Assembly (NCBI RefSeq): GCF_031755915.1
Contig: NC_083384.1
Coordinates: 26,640,001 to 26,704,000 of the forward strand
From: Ziziphus jujuba
Taxonomy: Eukaryota > Streptophyta > Magnoliopsida > Rosales > Rhamnaceae
Length of the DNA: 64,000 bases
Direction of reading: 5' to 3'
In this document: in pieces, positions 12,277-28,276 of the stretch
How the letters are laid out: the number at the start of each line of letters is the position of its first letter
Position numbering within the stretch: position 1 is the first letter of the stretch
Translations under genes and position numbers: made by a program
Notes under the pieces: generated by a model
Database searches by the model: none
Seen by the model: the letters and a program-made list of their open reading frames with translations, nothing else
Told to the model about the DNA's origin: nothing

Positions 12277-12681
12277 GGTTATATATTTTCGGCTTGGGGT
12301 AATACAATTAGTTGGAGAGCATTGTTGCAACTGGTGGTTTCACTCTCAAGTACTGAAGCCGAATATATGGTGGCCACGGAAGCAACAAAGCAGGCATTAT
12401 GGTTAAAATGGTTGGTAAATAAGCTTGATGTTCCCCAAAACCAAGTCATTGTGCATTGTGACAACCAAAGTGCAATCTTCTTGGCAAAGAATCAAGTCTT
12501 CTCAGACTGTACAAAGCATATCGAGAAGAATTACGACTTTGTTTGAGAATTGATCAACAAAGGTGAAGTGGATTTGGTGAAGATTGCAGGTGAAAAGAAT
12601 CCAACGGATATGTTGACCAAGGTAGTGCCAACAGAGAAGCTTAGGCTCTATATGAGTCTAAGCAATGGGCAAAGCAAGTGA
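12277..12681 (+). pseudogene. pol of copia element 1, RNase H 3' part
   Basis: Continues the RNase H domain after the solo LTR: VSLSSTEAEYMVATEA, VHCDNQSAIFLAKN (catalytic acidic residues seen) and the C-terminal NPTDMLTK motif. The reading ends at TGA 12679-12681. One stop (TGA at 12544-12546) lies inside. The 3' LTR begins 76 bases downstream. Confidence 0.88.
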
Positions 12682-12757
12682 TGAGGATGTGTGTGCAAGC
12701 AAGGAGTGATGGGAAGTGATTTGAAGAGTTTGTGAATTTAGAGTCAAGGTGAAGAAA

Positions 12758-13348
12758 TGTTGGTTTTGTGACTCTAAATTCTTGTTTAAAAAGCTTGGAA
12801 GTAATTGTGAACATGAGAAATTGATGGGATGATGTTTGGTGATAAAGTAAAGAGGAAGGAAGCAAGGAAAACAAAAAAAAAAAAGACAGCAGACCTAGTT
12901 AGGCATTTTTTTCTTGTATTTGATGGGTGAAATTACTGTTTTACCACTTTTTAATGATATGTAAGCCTGGGACTTCATGCCAAACAGTAAGAATGGGGTT
13001 TTATCTAGTTTTAGAGAAAGAAACAGAGGGCTCATCAAAATCCCCATCAATGGTGCCATGCTCTTGGTGATTAAGCTTGTAATCTCTTCAAGTTAATGAG
13101 AATCATCATCTCTTTGTTTGCCTGTGGATGTAGATCATTTTTATCAAACCACATAAAACTTTTGCATGTTTTTCTCTCTCACTCTCCTCTTATATTTATG
13201 TGCTTGTCTTTCTCTCTCTAGATTTTTCATTGGGTTTTCTTGTGGAATCATCTATTGCATCTATATTTGCCTGTTGTGAACTAGTTGTAAATTGTTTGCT
13301 GCTTGTGGATATATATATTACTTGCTATACATAGGTCATATCTCTCCA
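12758..13348 (+). repeat. 3' LTR of copia element 1
   Basis: 591 bases matching the 5' LTR. Its end was set by the GTAAA target duplication that follows (13349-13353). Confidence 0.88.
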
Positions 13349-13623
13349 GTAAATTTACATCATAGTTAGGGTAAATATCATTAACCTTTCCTGAAATTTG
13401 CTATTATTATAGATAAACTTTTGAAAAGTTGTTTTTCATCACTTCCCTTGCCATATATCCACTCAAAGGATGTGATAGACAATTCATTTTGAGTAATATC
13501 ATTGATCTCCCTTAAGGTTTGTTATAGTTATAAACTCCAGCAAATTTTCACTGGATTTCTATTTGTTGCGGATACAGAAAGTAAAAAATAAATAAATATT
13601 ATCTGAAATCTAAAAAATGAAGT
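13349..13623. other. Short unique segment left of the tandem duplication
   Basis: No gene seen. It contains two similar AT-rich phrases (GGTAAATATCATTAACC near 13370, AGTAATATCATTGATC near 13493), resembling a degenerate repeat. It ends where homology to unit 2 begins. Confidence 0.5.
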
Positions 13624-13629
13624 GCATGA

Positions 13630-13765
13630 TAAGAATTACCAGTTCCTTTTCTCTTGGTGTTTCTCCATGTTATGTAAGCGCAGATTATGAGTATCACTAA
13701 CAAGCTCACAACCATCGAGATCACCGCAATAACAATTTTTGTAGTATTCCTTTTTATTTGCGCAA
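13630..13765 (-). pseudogene. Relic transmembrane exon of a third CRK gene (unit 1)
   Basis: On the minus strand this reads as a transmembrane exon of the cysteine-rich receptor kinase type: a short polar start, then IVIAVISMVVSLLVILIICA, then the basic stop-transfer WRNTKRKG, ending at a GT donor. It resembles exon 2 of the CRK genes at 18164-18283 and 37456-37575 but is a different sequence. No DUF26 or kinase exon is found with it on either side. Confidence 0.75.
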
Positions 13766-13769
13766 ATAT

Positions 13770-15350
13770 CAGTCAATTACAATGTCTTTGGTTTGTATTT
13801 ACTTAAAAAGTGGCATAAATTTTCAATTGCAAAGTAAAACTAAAGATTGTAAAATAATTAACATGAAATAGAAATGTTCATTTCTTGACACCATGGAAAA
13901 CTTAAGGGATGGGAGGTGTTGGCAGTGAACACTTGAAACAAGAAGACCGAAAAAGAAGAAGCGAAAGAAGCAGAAACAGCAAGCGAAGAGCTACTGCCAC
14001 ATGCCAGCAGTAGCCGGACAAAACCAGCAGCGCTGCAGCATTGGTGCCAATTTGGTGCTGTGGCAGACAGAGAAAACAGTGCCACGGCACTGCCAAGTAA
14101 GGCGAACGGCATTGCTGTGGATTTCCTAAGCTGTTTTTTATTTGTTGACTCGCCCTGGGTTTCATGCATATGCAACCCTACGTATTTTATACGGATAAGA
14201 GAGAAAGATAACTGCAAAAGACAAAGAGAGATTGTCTTCTCCATTGTAAAACCTTCAAAGATGGCCAACATGGGATTTTAGAAGCCGTAGGCCACTTTAT
14301 AGGTTAGCGCAAAATAAATGATAAATACAATAAATAAAAACAATGTTTTTTATTCAATTAAAAAAATATTGAAAGTTGAAGATGATACAAAAATTTAAAA
14401 GATAAATAAATTAAAAGGGTAAGGTTTGATAGAGATTTATTTGTATTTATATATCCAAAAAACAAACTTTAATTATACCAAAATTATAGCTTTATTGGAG
14501 GAAAAAAATGATTATGGTTGTAATTTTAAAAAAAAAATTATAATATCATTTATAGATATTAATTTCTATTAATAAAAAAATGTAAAAACATAAAATAATG
14601 AAAGGGGTCCTAACCAAAAGGGGACCTTATGGCATTGCACACTAGGCCCTTGGTTAAGGACGGCACTGCCTTCAAAGATTGATAGTAAATTTTAAGCTGC
14701 TGTGCTCTATGAATGTAAGGATCACATTGACCGCAAAACCATGTTAAAAATTTCTTCTCTCCTTTTATTTTTAAACTTTGTGTTTGCTTGTGTACTTTGA
14801 TATTATCTTGCTTGATTCTTTGTTACCATTTATCCCAAGATTCTGCAGAAAATTAGTGAGAAAGCCTAATTTTTCCCAACAGGAGGTTTATCTAGAAGAA
14901 ACTTCTCTGTTACTTATCCATCAATCATGGTCTTTGAATGTACTGTGGCACAGAGAAAGTACAGGAACGTACAAAGCAAGGACTATGTTGTTTGATGAAT
15001 AGGAAACTTATCACCTTGCACTGTTGGTTATGATAAAGGAATATAAAAACAACGATTAGTCAAAAAGGCACCATAATTACTAGCAATATAGGATAAGATA
15101 GCACCACCTTATTACAAATATTTTGCACTTATGAAATATTCAATATATGGGTTAAAGAGACACCAAAATTACAAGCTTGATTGGTTGCATCCAAATTACA
15201 TTCAGAGGTAGTAGAGTTTCACTCAAGGAATGAGGAAGGAGAAGGTCCCAATTGAGGCGGTTGAGCAGTTATACAAAGGTTCTAACTTGATTGCATAGTA
15301 TAAGTTGTAAGAGGACTACAGCAACCATAATTGATAATACATGCCAATAG
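13770..15350. other. Duplicated intergenic block, no intact gene
   Basis: Present also in unit 2 (32,870-34,680). It holds a GC-richer patch (13,910-14,110) with scattered CAGCAG/GCAGC motifs and long AT-rich stretches. None of its open stretches carries a recognisable domain. Confidence 0.5.
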
Positions 15351-15354
15351 TTTG

Positions 15355-15485
15355 ATATGAATCCCTGCAACTCGTGAAGCAGAGAAACCTAGTTGAACTT
15401 TTTCTTTATGTATTTTTTGTTTTTTTTTTATTACATAAGTGGAACAAGTTTAATTATAACAAAGAAAGGCGGCTAAGTTTTTATA
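15355..15485 (-). pseudogene. Relic promoter/leader of a lost CRK copy (unit 1)
   Basis: The block CCCTGCAACTCGTGAAGCAG...CTAGTTGAAC and the following ATTACATAAG...CAAAGAAAGGCGGC resemble 19573-19720 upstream of the CRK start codon. That similarity suggests the leader and promoter of an older CRK whose ectodomain exon is gone. It pairs with the relic transmembrane exon at 13,630. The similarity is by eye and partial. Confidence 0.45.
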
Positions 15486-15924
15486 TTGAATTACAAATCT
15501 TCTCGAGTCTGATTCGTTCAGAAATATTAGACCAGAATAAACTCCAGCAATAAAATGTGGTTATAGGTTCTGATAATAGTTGGAGCACTTCATCATCATT
15601 CGTGATAGCTGGGATGACTTTTTAAATAATCTTCTTCTTCTCTTTTTTCTTATTTACACTTATGATAAATTTCGGTTTTGAACTTTGAATGAACATACAC
15701 ATTTAGAAATTTTTTTTTTTTTTTTCCTTTTTTGGTGTCAAACGTCCTGTATGCATACAAATTTAAAAGAAATATTTAACATCAAAATCATAGTTTTACT
15801 GGAAAAACACTTTATTTATTGTACATGTCCTCAGCACACACAGCAAGAGTAGGAGATTGATATCCGTCGTGACATCTGAACAAGATTAATTCTAGGAGAG
15901 AAAGCACACAACATTTTAACATTT

Positions 15925-19463
<3,539 letters not shown>

Positions 19464-19508
19464 TTTTTACAAGCTGTAAAAGACTGGAAGCATAATATGC
19501 AGGAAAAG

Positions 19509-19540
<32 letters not shown>
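19509..19540. repeat. Poly-A run (32 bases)
   Basis: Homopolymer in the presumed 5' leader of the unit 1 CRK. The matching place in unit 2 (about 38,763) is only a short run of A. Confidence 0.9.
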
Positions 19541-19542
<2 letters not shown>

Positions 19543-21307
19543 TTGAAGAAGAACAAGTGCAAACTTAGCCTTCCCTGCAACTGCTGAAGCGAAAAAAAGC
19601 ACCCAGTTGACTTTTTTTTGGGGGTTTACATAGTTGTTTTATTATGGAAGGTATTTAATTAAATTCATGCATTACATAAGCAAGCTGGTGTTGATTTTTG
19701 ACAGAGAAAGGTGGCCAAGAAATCAAAACTTTATGGGGGTATTATCATATATTCATATTATTCCAGATGCTGACCTTATAACAATTTTTCAAATGAGCCA
19801 TGACATAGGAAATGACTTGGTAGACATAACCAATCACATTGTGCAACGTGTTCAATCAAATTGCTTGTGAAATGAGGAAAGCCAAATCCTGGTGTACCGA
19901 ACTCAAAGTCGTTCATGGGACATTTTGAAATGAGTTTAGCATTTGCCTCCAATGGGATTCATACAATAATGGATTTAGTAGAAGTCCCATGTATGTATGG
20001 ATTTATATTAGTATTTTTTCTGAAACAATAGTATAACAAGTTATTTATTGACCGACTTTTTTTAAAATATATATATATATATATATTTTGGCTCATGATC
20101 ACTTTGGTTGTTGAGCTTTTGAAGGAACAGGGACACTTCAGAAAGAAAATAAAAAGTTTTCTTTCTTGTTTGTTTTTAAATGTGCCACGTGAAACAGATG
20201 TTTTCCCCTTAAGGGGGAAGAGAGAAAAAAAAAAAAAAAAAGGTAGTTAAAATATACTTAGAAATGCGAGTTGTGTGGGTTCAATTTGCTCCAAGAAGTA
20301 ATATAGATGAAGTTCAGCGTTTCTTCTTGTGCTTCATTCCATATGCCATAGGGAATATTCTGTTACATATTGAAGATTTCTTTGAGACTATCATTCATCA
20401 TTTTAATGAATAGTTTGCCGCTTAAACTATCAAAAACTGGATTTCTCCTTGGTCGAGTCTGGCGAATTGACTTGAGCCACTCACTCAAGAACATGTAAAG
20501 AAGTGGATGCAGAAAATCACTCCTCTTGTTGAGGAAACCACTGCATAGGAGGTAAAGTTACCAAAGGACAGGGTCCCAATTAGGAGATCCAATCGACAGC
20601 ATGTACCAAATTTATTTTTCATCGCTTTCCTGTACAAATTTTTAGGGTATTTAAAATTAATAACGTCTGCTGTTGCACAAATTCCAACCCCTTTTTCATC
20701 GTTGTTAAATCACACCCTTCCACAAAAAGAAAATATTCTGTAAATATTTTAAGCTTAAAAATGCTCTTCCACCACCAAATTGATTAAAGACTAATGTGCT
20801 TCTATTTTAAGAAAAATTGTTATATAAAAAAATTAAAGGATTGCATCCAAGAAAATTTGTTCGTTCATATTATTCATATATTGACTTTTAAATTAATGTT
20901 GAAATTATTTTACTTATACATCCTTATTAATTGGTCTAGGTAAATATCGAGTGAAAATGTTTAGACTCTAACAATGCAATCCTCCATGATCTGGAAATCA
21001 TGCATGTCTCCCAAATTGATTTTTATTCTATTTAATAAAAAAAAAAGCAAAAATAAAATGAAGCTAAATATCTATTATATTCCTAGACCGTAACTTTTGA
21101 CTAATGTGGGCATATGGTAGAGGTAAGTGATGGAAAAACAATTTTATTGGAGTTATATACAATGAGTGATTTTATTCCTACTATGAAATTTTCTAACCAT
21201 ATTATATTATGCACACATTTATTTTCAATCTAATTTTTGCCATATACACCCACATATTATATCTAATTTAATCCTTAAATATATTGAAATAAGTATACTT
21301 TGCATCT

Positions 21308-21960
21308 GAATTACAATAAATAAAAATTGACATATCCCGTATACAAAATATGAATGGGTTCGAATCATCAAAATTATGTATATCGAACCCACTTAGGTGC
21401 TATATGCCAACAACTACTTTACTTATCATTCATTGTTGTTTGAATTATATAATCTAGATGAAACAATATATATCCCGTATTTAGAATCAAAGCGAATTCA
21501 AATTTTCTAGATTATGTATATTGGATAATTAATTTTACGTATCATTTATTCCGTCCGAATTGTATAATACAAATGGAAAGGATACATTCGGTATATAGAA
21601 CCCAAATGGGCTCAAATCATTTAAGTTATGTATACTAAACAATTATTTCATGCATAGTTTATTTTCGTTATGATTATATAATCCAGATAAAATTGATTCA
21701 TCCAATATGTAATGCCCAAACGGATTCAAATCATATGGGTTAAGTATACTGAAGGACTATTTCACGTATTGTTTGTTTCTCTCCGAATTATATAATCCAA
21801 ATAAAATAAAATACACATTGTGTATGAAACTCATACATGTTAAATCATCCTGATTATGTATATCGGACGATTACACATATATCATAAAAATAATTATTTT
21901 TTCTTGTATATAGAACTCGGACTTGTTCAAAGCATCTAGGCTACTATATCAAACAATTTC
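21308..21960. repeat. Degenerate tandem array, unit about 112-120 bases (unit 1)
   Basis: About five imperfect units, each with a TATATAATCCAGATAAAAT-like start, then GAACCCAAA.GG.TTCAAATCAT, then TTATGTATACT, then ACTATTTCACGTAT. Unit starts fall near 21,448, 21,561, 21,673 and 21,789. The same array is present in unit 2. Confidence 0.75.
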
Positions 21961-23061
21961 AGAATAACACAAAGAGCAAATAGAATAAAAATTTATAAAA
22001 AATAAAAAACTCGGATTAAAAAAATACAAGAAAAACAAATAAATAATTAAAAAAAGTTAAATACTTAGACTTTCAACATTGAAAAAAATAAATTGTCAAT
22101 CATTTTTGCATACTTTTTGTTCCCTTTTGATCACTAAATTCTATTGTCTTCATTATTATGGTTTAATATTTTTCTTAAAACGACATTATAATATACATAA
22201 TAATTTATTTTTATTTTATTTGTGTACTTAAAGGTAGTTGTGATCTTTTAATAAATGAAATTTGAAGAATATTAAAAAGTAATTAAATATATATTATGCC
22301 TATTAAATTTCACAATGTAAATAAAAACCACCTACATATAATTATAACAAATCCAAAAAATTTTCATAGTGTAAATCAAATCTAAAAGGTCAATGGTATT
22401 ACTCAAAAATGTCTATTATACCCTTTAATCATTTTTTTTTAATAAAAATGGATAAAGGGCAATGAGGTAAATAATGAAAAGCAATTTTCTTGGAATTTAT
22501 GTGAAATTATAACAAATCTCAATGAAAATCAATTATAATTCCACAAATATGATTAAACTTCCAATCCAAACGATGGTGGCATCGGAATCTCTACATCTTG
22601 TTGAAGAGTTCATTTGGTAGCACATGGTATTGTTTTGAGTTAATTGAAAACTCGAGATTGATATTTAATGAAATTGGGTGGACAAGAAAGCATCGGCAGA
22701 AGGAAACCACAGCATGCAGAGGAACAAAGATACAGAAATGGTAAACGAGCTCATCAATTTATTAAATAATCTCTTTAAGAAATAAAACCCCAACAGCTAT
22801 TCATCCATTTGTAGGTTGGCTGGTTAATTGGTATTCGTTCTTTTTAGATCCTCATTAAATTTTATCAATACCCCAAAATTCTTTGAATTGATGATTGCCC
22901 ACCAAATTGCTGAAGGATTACCCTCTTTATCTAGCAAGATGGACCAAGCCACCAAGAGAATATTTTGCATAGATAATATTTTATAGGAGTGAGGGTTTGG
23001 TTTGAAAATGAAATCCTTGGTAATTGGTATGGGCTAAAAGCAAAACTTTAGAAATGCATAA

Positions 23062-23652
23062 TGTTAGAAATTTATAATGAATAAAAATTATTTCTAAAAC
23101 ATTATGACTTTTGACAGAAAGTTACAACTTACATTATTTCATCTGTAATAGTTGTGTCTTTTCCCAATCAATGTGTTTTCTCTTTTTGGAAACAATGTGT
23201 CTTCTTGAAATAGTGTCTTTTTTTGAAACAGTGTGTCCTCTCTTAAAACAATATGTCTTCTCTTGAAATAATATATATGTCTGAATCATCATGTCCCTTC
23301 CTAATATCCTTCTGAAGTCTATAAATACCATATAGGACTATTGTTGAAGGATTGGAAAATAATTAACAAACGTGTGAGTAGAGAGAATTGAAACTTTGTC
23401 TACTTCGTGGTTTTTTTGAATTTTGAATGCTACTATTCAAAGAAGATATCGTTGTATACGGGAAGACAATCGCTGTAAACTGTGAGCACCGTAGCAGAGC
23501 GAATATTGTTTTAAGGAAAGAGAGTTCAACTCTTGCCTCGATCGCTATATAAAAATCAACTTTATTTGAAATTATAATACAAACACAATACCTGTGAGTT
23601 CTTCTTCTTTATATATATACACTTTGGTTTTAGGTATATTAATTTCCTAACA
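23062..23652 (+). repeat. 5' LTR of copia element 2
   Basis: 591 bases, closely matching 31672-32299. Shared blocks include TTTATAATGAATAAAAATTA, CTGTAAACTGTGAGCAC and GTAGCAGAGCGAATATTG. Confidence 0.93.
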
Positions 23653-24076
23653 ATCTTACAATACAATATTAGTAAATTAATTCTTTTTAAACGTTAGGTT
23701 CTCTGCATTATATATATATACATTTAATTATTTAGTGAAGTTAAAAAAATTTATCCATATCTACATTAATATTTTCTTTATCACTTCTTTGGGGTGTGTG
23801 TGTGTGTATATATATATATATTTTATTATTATTACTTGATATAATAATACACATACAATTCTAGTCTAATTATAACTCCTACCTCTTATTTCTATTTCAC
23901 TGGTTTGCGTGCTTGTTTTTATACACATATATCTACATATTTTTTGTCCGATTGTAGGTCTTAGATAATATTTAATATATATTATATATTAATAGATAAT
24001 ATTTAACATATATTATATTTAATATTCTTTTAATATATACTTGCGGGCAGTGCTTATTACATATTATAGATTAATA

Positions 24077-24112
<36 letters not shown>

Positions 24113-24139
24113 TTACGTGTTCTGTGTTATGTGTTTCAT

Positions 24140-24172
<33 letters not shown>

Positions 24173-24391
24173 TCACATATTTATCAAGTATTTAGATATA
24201 AAGTCTGTCTTTTTATCTTATAATAAGTATTACATTGGAAATTAAATATTTTATATTTTGCAAATATTTATATTGTACATACATTTATACATTGTTGCAT
24301 ATTTTAATTTTGTTTTATAGATCAATTATTTGTTTAGTTTAATTATTGCTTAATTAGTAATTGTTTGGTAATATATTTTCTTTTTATAGAA
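23653..24391. other. Leader of copia element 2, microsatellite-rich
   Basis: Untranslated sequence between LTR and gag. It is filled with (TA)n and (GT)n tracts (23,800-23,822; about 24,080-24,108; 24,150-24,172). The usual tRNA-Met primer-binding site was not found directly after the LTR. Confidence 0.6.
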
Positions 24392-25270
24392 ATGGCATCT
24401 AGTGCATCTTTACCTCGTACTACTTTGCCTACATCTTTGGGTCATGCTAAGAAACCTGAAAATTTTGGTGGTTCTGATTTTAAGAAATGGCAAACAAAAG
24501 TGTTATGAACCTAGCCAAATTTCTCATTGAGGTTGCTCTCGTTATTAATGAAAATGAGTCTAATACTTAAGCGGTAGCAGCGGTGGATGCATGGCACCAT
24601 TCAGACTTTTTATGTAAAAATTATATTCTCAATGGTTTAAGTAACACACTATATAATATATATAGTAGTGTTAAAACTGCGAAAGATTTATGGCAATCTT
24701 TGGAGAAAAAATATAAAACAGAAGATGCCAGCACGAAGAAATTTGTTGTTGGTAAATTTTTGGATTTTAAAATGATTGATTCAAAGAGTGTCATAAATCA
24801 AGTCCTAGAGCTCCAACTCATTTTTCTTGAAATACATGCTGAAAAATGGCAATTAGTGAGTCTTTCCAAGTGGCTGTGATGATTGAAAAATTGCCACCAT
24901 CTTGGAAGGATTTCAAAAATTATTTAAAACATAAACATAAAGAGATGAGGCTTGAGGACTTAATTGTGAGATTGAGAATAGAATAAGATAGTCAATTTTC
25001 TAAAAATAAAAATAGAAATCCAATGGAGAGCAAGGCGTGTAGTGGAACAAAGAATTAAGATCAACAAAAACAAGAAAAGGAAATTTGAAAATCAAATTTC
25101 CAATGGAGGGTCTAATGGCAGTGGATCTAAAAGGTTCAGTGGTAAATGTTTTATATGTGACAAGCCAAGGCATCATGATAAAGATTCTCGTAACCGTAAA
25201 GGTCAAGAAAACAAAAACAGAAAGACCATTCATGCCAATGTCACTAAAATTAAAAATCTTTCCAATGATA
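24392..25270 (+). pseudogene. gag of copia element 2 (degenerate)
   Basis: ATG at 24392 begins a gag with KPENFGGSDFKKWQ, then DLWQSLEKKYKTEDASTKKF and the block around EIHAE. This is the UBN2-type gag common in plant copia elements. Early stops occur after about 38 codons and again near 24,880. The zinc knuckle near 25,150 reads CFICDKPRHHDKDSR, lacking the Gly and final Cys of the CCHC pattern. Confidence 0.85.
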
Positions 25271-25299
25271 TTAATGAGATGAATCTAGTTGCTGTTGTT

Positions 25300-28276
25300 T
25301 CTGAAGCAAATTTGGTAGGGAATCCGAAGTCATGGTGGTTGGACATTGAGGCTACTCACCATATGTTCTGACAAGAATATTTTCACCATTTATCAAATTC
25401 CAAATCATGAGGAAAAACAACTATTCATGGGAAATTCTTCTTTCTAAAGTTGAAGGAAAAGGAAAGGTTATACTTAAGATAACATCCGAAAAAGAAGTTG
25501 CCTTCACAAATGCTTTACATGTTCCTGATATTCACAAAAATCTTGTGACTGGATCATTACTTAGTAAAAATGGTTTTAAGTTGGTCTTTGAGTCCGAAAA
25601 ATTTGTACTTTCTAAAGAGGGTATGAATGTGGGTAAAGGTTATTTGAGCGAGGGGCTCTTTAAATTTAATGAATGCCTACTATTAATAATAATATTAACA
25701 ATTCTGCTTATGTGATTGAATCTTCTAATATTGGACATGGTAGATTAGGACATGTTAGTTATATTACTATGAAAAGATTAATTAATTTAAATTTAATACC
25801 AAATTTTGATATTGATTTAGATTATAAATGTAAAACGTATGTTGAATCTAAATCAACAAAGACACCTTTTCATACTATTGATAGAAATATTTAATCTTTA
25901 GATTTAATTCATACTGATATATGTGATTTAAAATTTGTGCAAACAAGAGGTGGTAAAAAATATTTTATCACATTTATTGATGATTGTCTATGTTATTGTT
26001 ATGTGTACTTATTAATATCCAAAGATGAGGCTTTGGAAGCATTTAAATTTTATAAACATGAAGTTGAAAATTAACTTAGCAAAAAGATTAAGGTGTTAAG
26101 AAGTGATAGAGGTGGTGAATATGACAATCCTTTTGATTTATTTTGTTCTAAACATGGAATTATTCACCAAACCGTTGCTCCATATTCACCTCAATCTAAT
26201 GGTGTTGCCGAACGAAAAAATAGAACTCTAAAAAAGATGATGAATGTTATGTTAACAAGTTCTAGTTTACCTCAAAATATGTGAGGGGAAGCATTACTTT
26301 TTACAAATTTACTTCTTAATAAAATACCTCATACGAAATCTAATATGACGCCTTATGAGTTATGGAAAGGAAGAAAGCCTACCTATAAATACTTGAAAGT
26401 GTAGGGTTTCTTGCTAAGGTAATAATACTTGATCCTAAGAGAATTAAAATAGGACCTAAAATTGTTGATTGTATATTTATTAGACATGCAGTTAATAGTA
26501 ACGCTTATAGGTTCCTTGTGTATAAATCTGAAATTCCTTACGTGCATGTTAATATAATTCTTGAATCTAGAAATGCATATTTTTATGAAAATGTATTTCC
26601 TTATAAAATGGCATGTGATCCAAGTTCTTCAAAAAGAACTTATGATGAGAATGAAAATCAAGAAGAAAAGGACAGTGAGCCAAGACGCAGCAAAAGAATG
26701 AAAATTTCAAAATCTTTTGCTCTGGAAATTTTAACATACATGTTAGAAATTGAACCAAAGAATTTTAAAGAAGCTATGTCTACACTTGATGCTTTTTATT
26801 GGAAAGAAGCAATTACTAGTGAAATTGAGTCCATCATGCAAACCATACATGGGAATTAGTACATTTTCCACCTGGAAGTAAACCTTTAGGTTGAAAGTGG
26901 ATCTTTAAGAAAAAGATGAAAGTTGATGGATCAATTGATAAATATAAAGCTAGATTAGTGGCAAAGGGCTACAAACAAAAAGAAGGTGTAGATTATTTTG
27001 ATACATATTCACCAGTTACAAGAATTACATCTGTTCGAATGTTAATTGCTATTGTCGTGTTAAAGAATTTAGAAATACATCAAATGGATGTAAAAACAAT
27101 ATTTTTAAATGGTGAATTAGATGAAGAGATTTATATGAAACAACCTGAAGGATTTGTAGCTCCTGGACATGAAAATAAAGTTTGTAAATCATTATATGGT
27201 TTAAAACAAGCTTCAAAACAATGTCATGAAAAGTTTGACAATGTAATGAAGTCACACGGGTTTAGAATAAATGAATATGATAAATGCGTTTATGAGAAAG
27301 ACACTAAATATAATGATGTCATTGTATGTCTTTATGTTGATGATGTGCTCATCATTGGTAGCACTAAAGAAATAATTCAAGCTACTAAAAAATTTTTGAT
27401 TAGTAAATTTGAACTGAAATATTTAGGTAGATGTTATTGTATGAATTAAAATTTCTAGAACACAAGATGGTTTTATTTTGTCTCAAAAACACTATATTGA
27501 AAAGTTGGTTAATATGTATGACAAAGACAGTCACCCTATTTCAAAAACACCAATAGACCCAAACTTTCCATTATATAAAAGTCATGGGAATGGTGTGTCA
27601 CAATTAGAATATTCTCGAATCATTGGTAGTCTATTGTATGTTATGAGTTGTACAAGACCAGATATAACTTACTCAGTCAGCAAATTTAGTAGGTACACAA
27701 GTAATCCAAGTAAAGATCATTGGACGGCGATAATTAGAGTTCTTGGATATCTAAGACATACCATGGATTATGGATTACATTATACAAGATATCCTGCTGT
27801 ACTTGAGGGATACAGTGATGCTAATTAAATATCTGACTCAAAGGATTCAAGATCCACTAGTGGATATGTTTTTAGGCTTGGAGGTGCAACAGTATCTTGG
27901 AAATCTTCCAAGCAGACTTGTATTACGAGGTCCACAATGGAATATGAATTTATCGCTTTAGATAAAGATGGAGAAGAAGCAGAATGGCTTCGATATTTTC
28001 TAGAGGATAATCCAAGATGGTCAAAACATCTACCTGCTATTTGCATACATTCTGATAGTCAATTTGCTATTGGAAGGGCACAAAGCTAAAATTAATGGTA
28101 AATCTCGATATATACGTCGAAGACATAATACTGTAAAATAATTGCTCTCAAATGGAATAATATCTATAGATTATCTGAAATCTAAAGATAATCTTGCGGA
28201 TCCTCTTACTAAAGGTTTAACAAGAGAGCAAGTTTACTATTCATTAAAGGGAATGGGATTAAAGCCATTAATTTAG
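25300..28276 (+). pseudogene. pol of copia element 2 (degenerate)
   Basis: The protease is remnant ([10 protein letters not shown], with the DTG motif lost). Integrase contains FITFIDDC, LRSDRGGEYDNPF and PYSPQSNGVAERKNRTL (25,960-26,280). RT is at 26,916-27,440 with IHQMDVKTIFLNG, KSLYGLKQASKQC and the active-site LYVDDVLI. RNase H runs from 27,478 to about 28,150 with [16 protein letters not shown] and ADPLTKGL. Stops break the reading at several places (for example after 25,891, 26,281 and 27,826). The final stop is 28274-28276. Confidence 0.9.

Larger units (their letters stand above)
5107..13348 (+). mobile_element. Ty1/copia retrotransposon 1, decayed, interrupted by a solo LTR
   Basis: The 5' LTR is 5107-5677 and the 3' LTR 12758-13348, starting TGTTG and ending in CA. 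A 5 bp target duplication GTAAA is at 5102-5106 and 13349-13353. A primer-binding site TGGTATCAGAGC (complementary to initiator tRNA-Met) follows the 5' LTR at 5681-5692. An A/G-rich tract precedes the 3' LTR. Domain order is gag, protease, integrase, reverse transcriptase, RNase H, which is the copia order. The body would be about 5.3 kb without the solo LTR at 9338-12276. Coding is broken by several frameshifts and stops, so the element is not autonomous. Confidence 0.93.
19464..23061. other. Upstream region of unit 1 CRK, AT-rich, no gene
   Basis: Non-coding and duplicated at 38,721-43,575. It contains a poly-A run (19509-19540), a (TA)n tract near 20,072-20,090 and a degenerate tandem array (about 21,308-21,960). 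A coding-like remnant (22,880-23,050) is also present in unit 2. The CRK promoter should lie just upstream of 19,463; no single element decides its position. Confidence 0.6.

Noticed and set aside
13858..14271. Minus-strand open frame of 137 codons rich in Ala/Ser/Leu
   Set aside because: The unit 2 counterpart is rearranged with indels. The peptide is low complexity, with no splice or domain context.
21300..21960. CRISPR-like periodic repeat
   Set aside because: Units are about 115 bases and diverged, with no constant repeat/spacer division, in a plant nuclear context.
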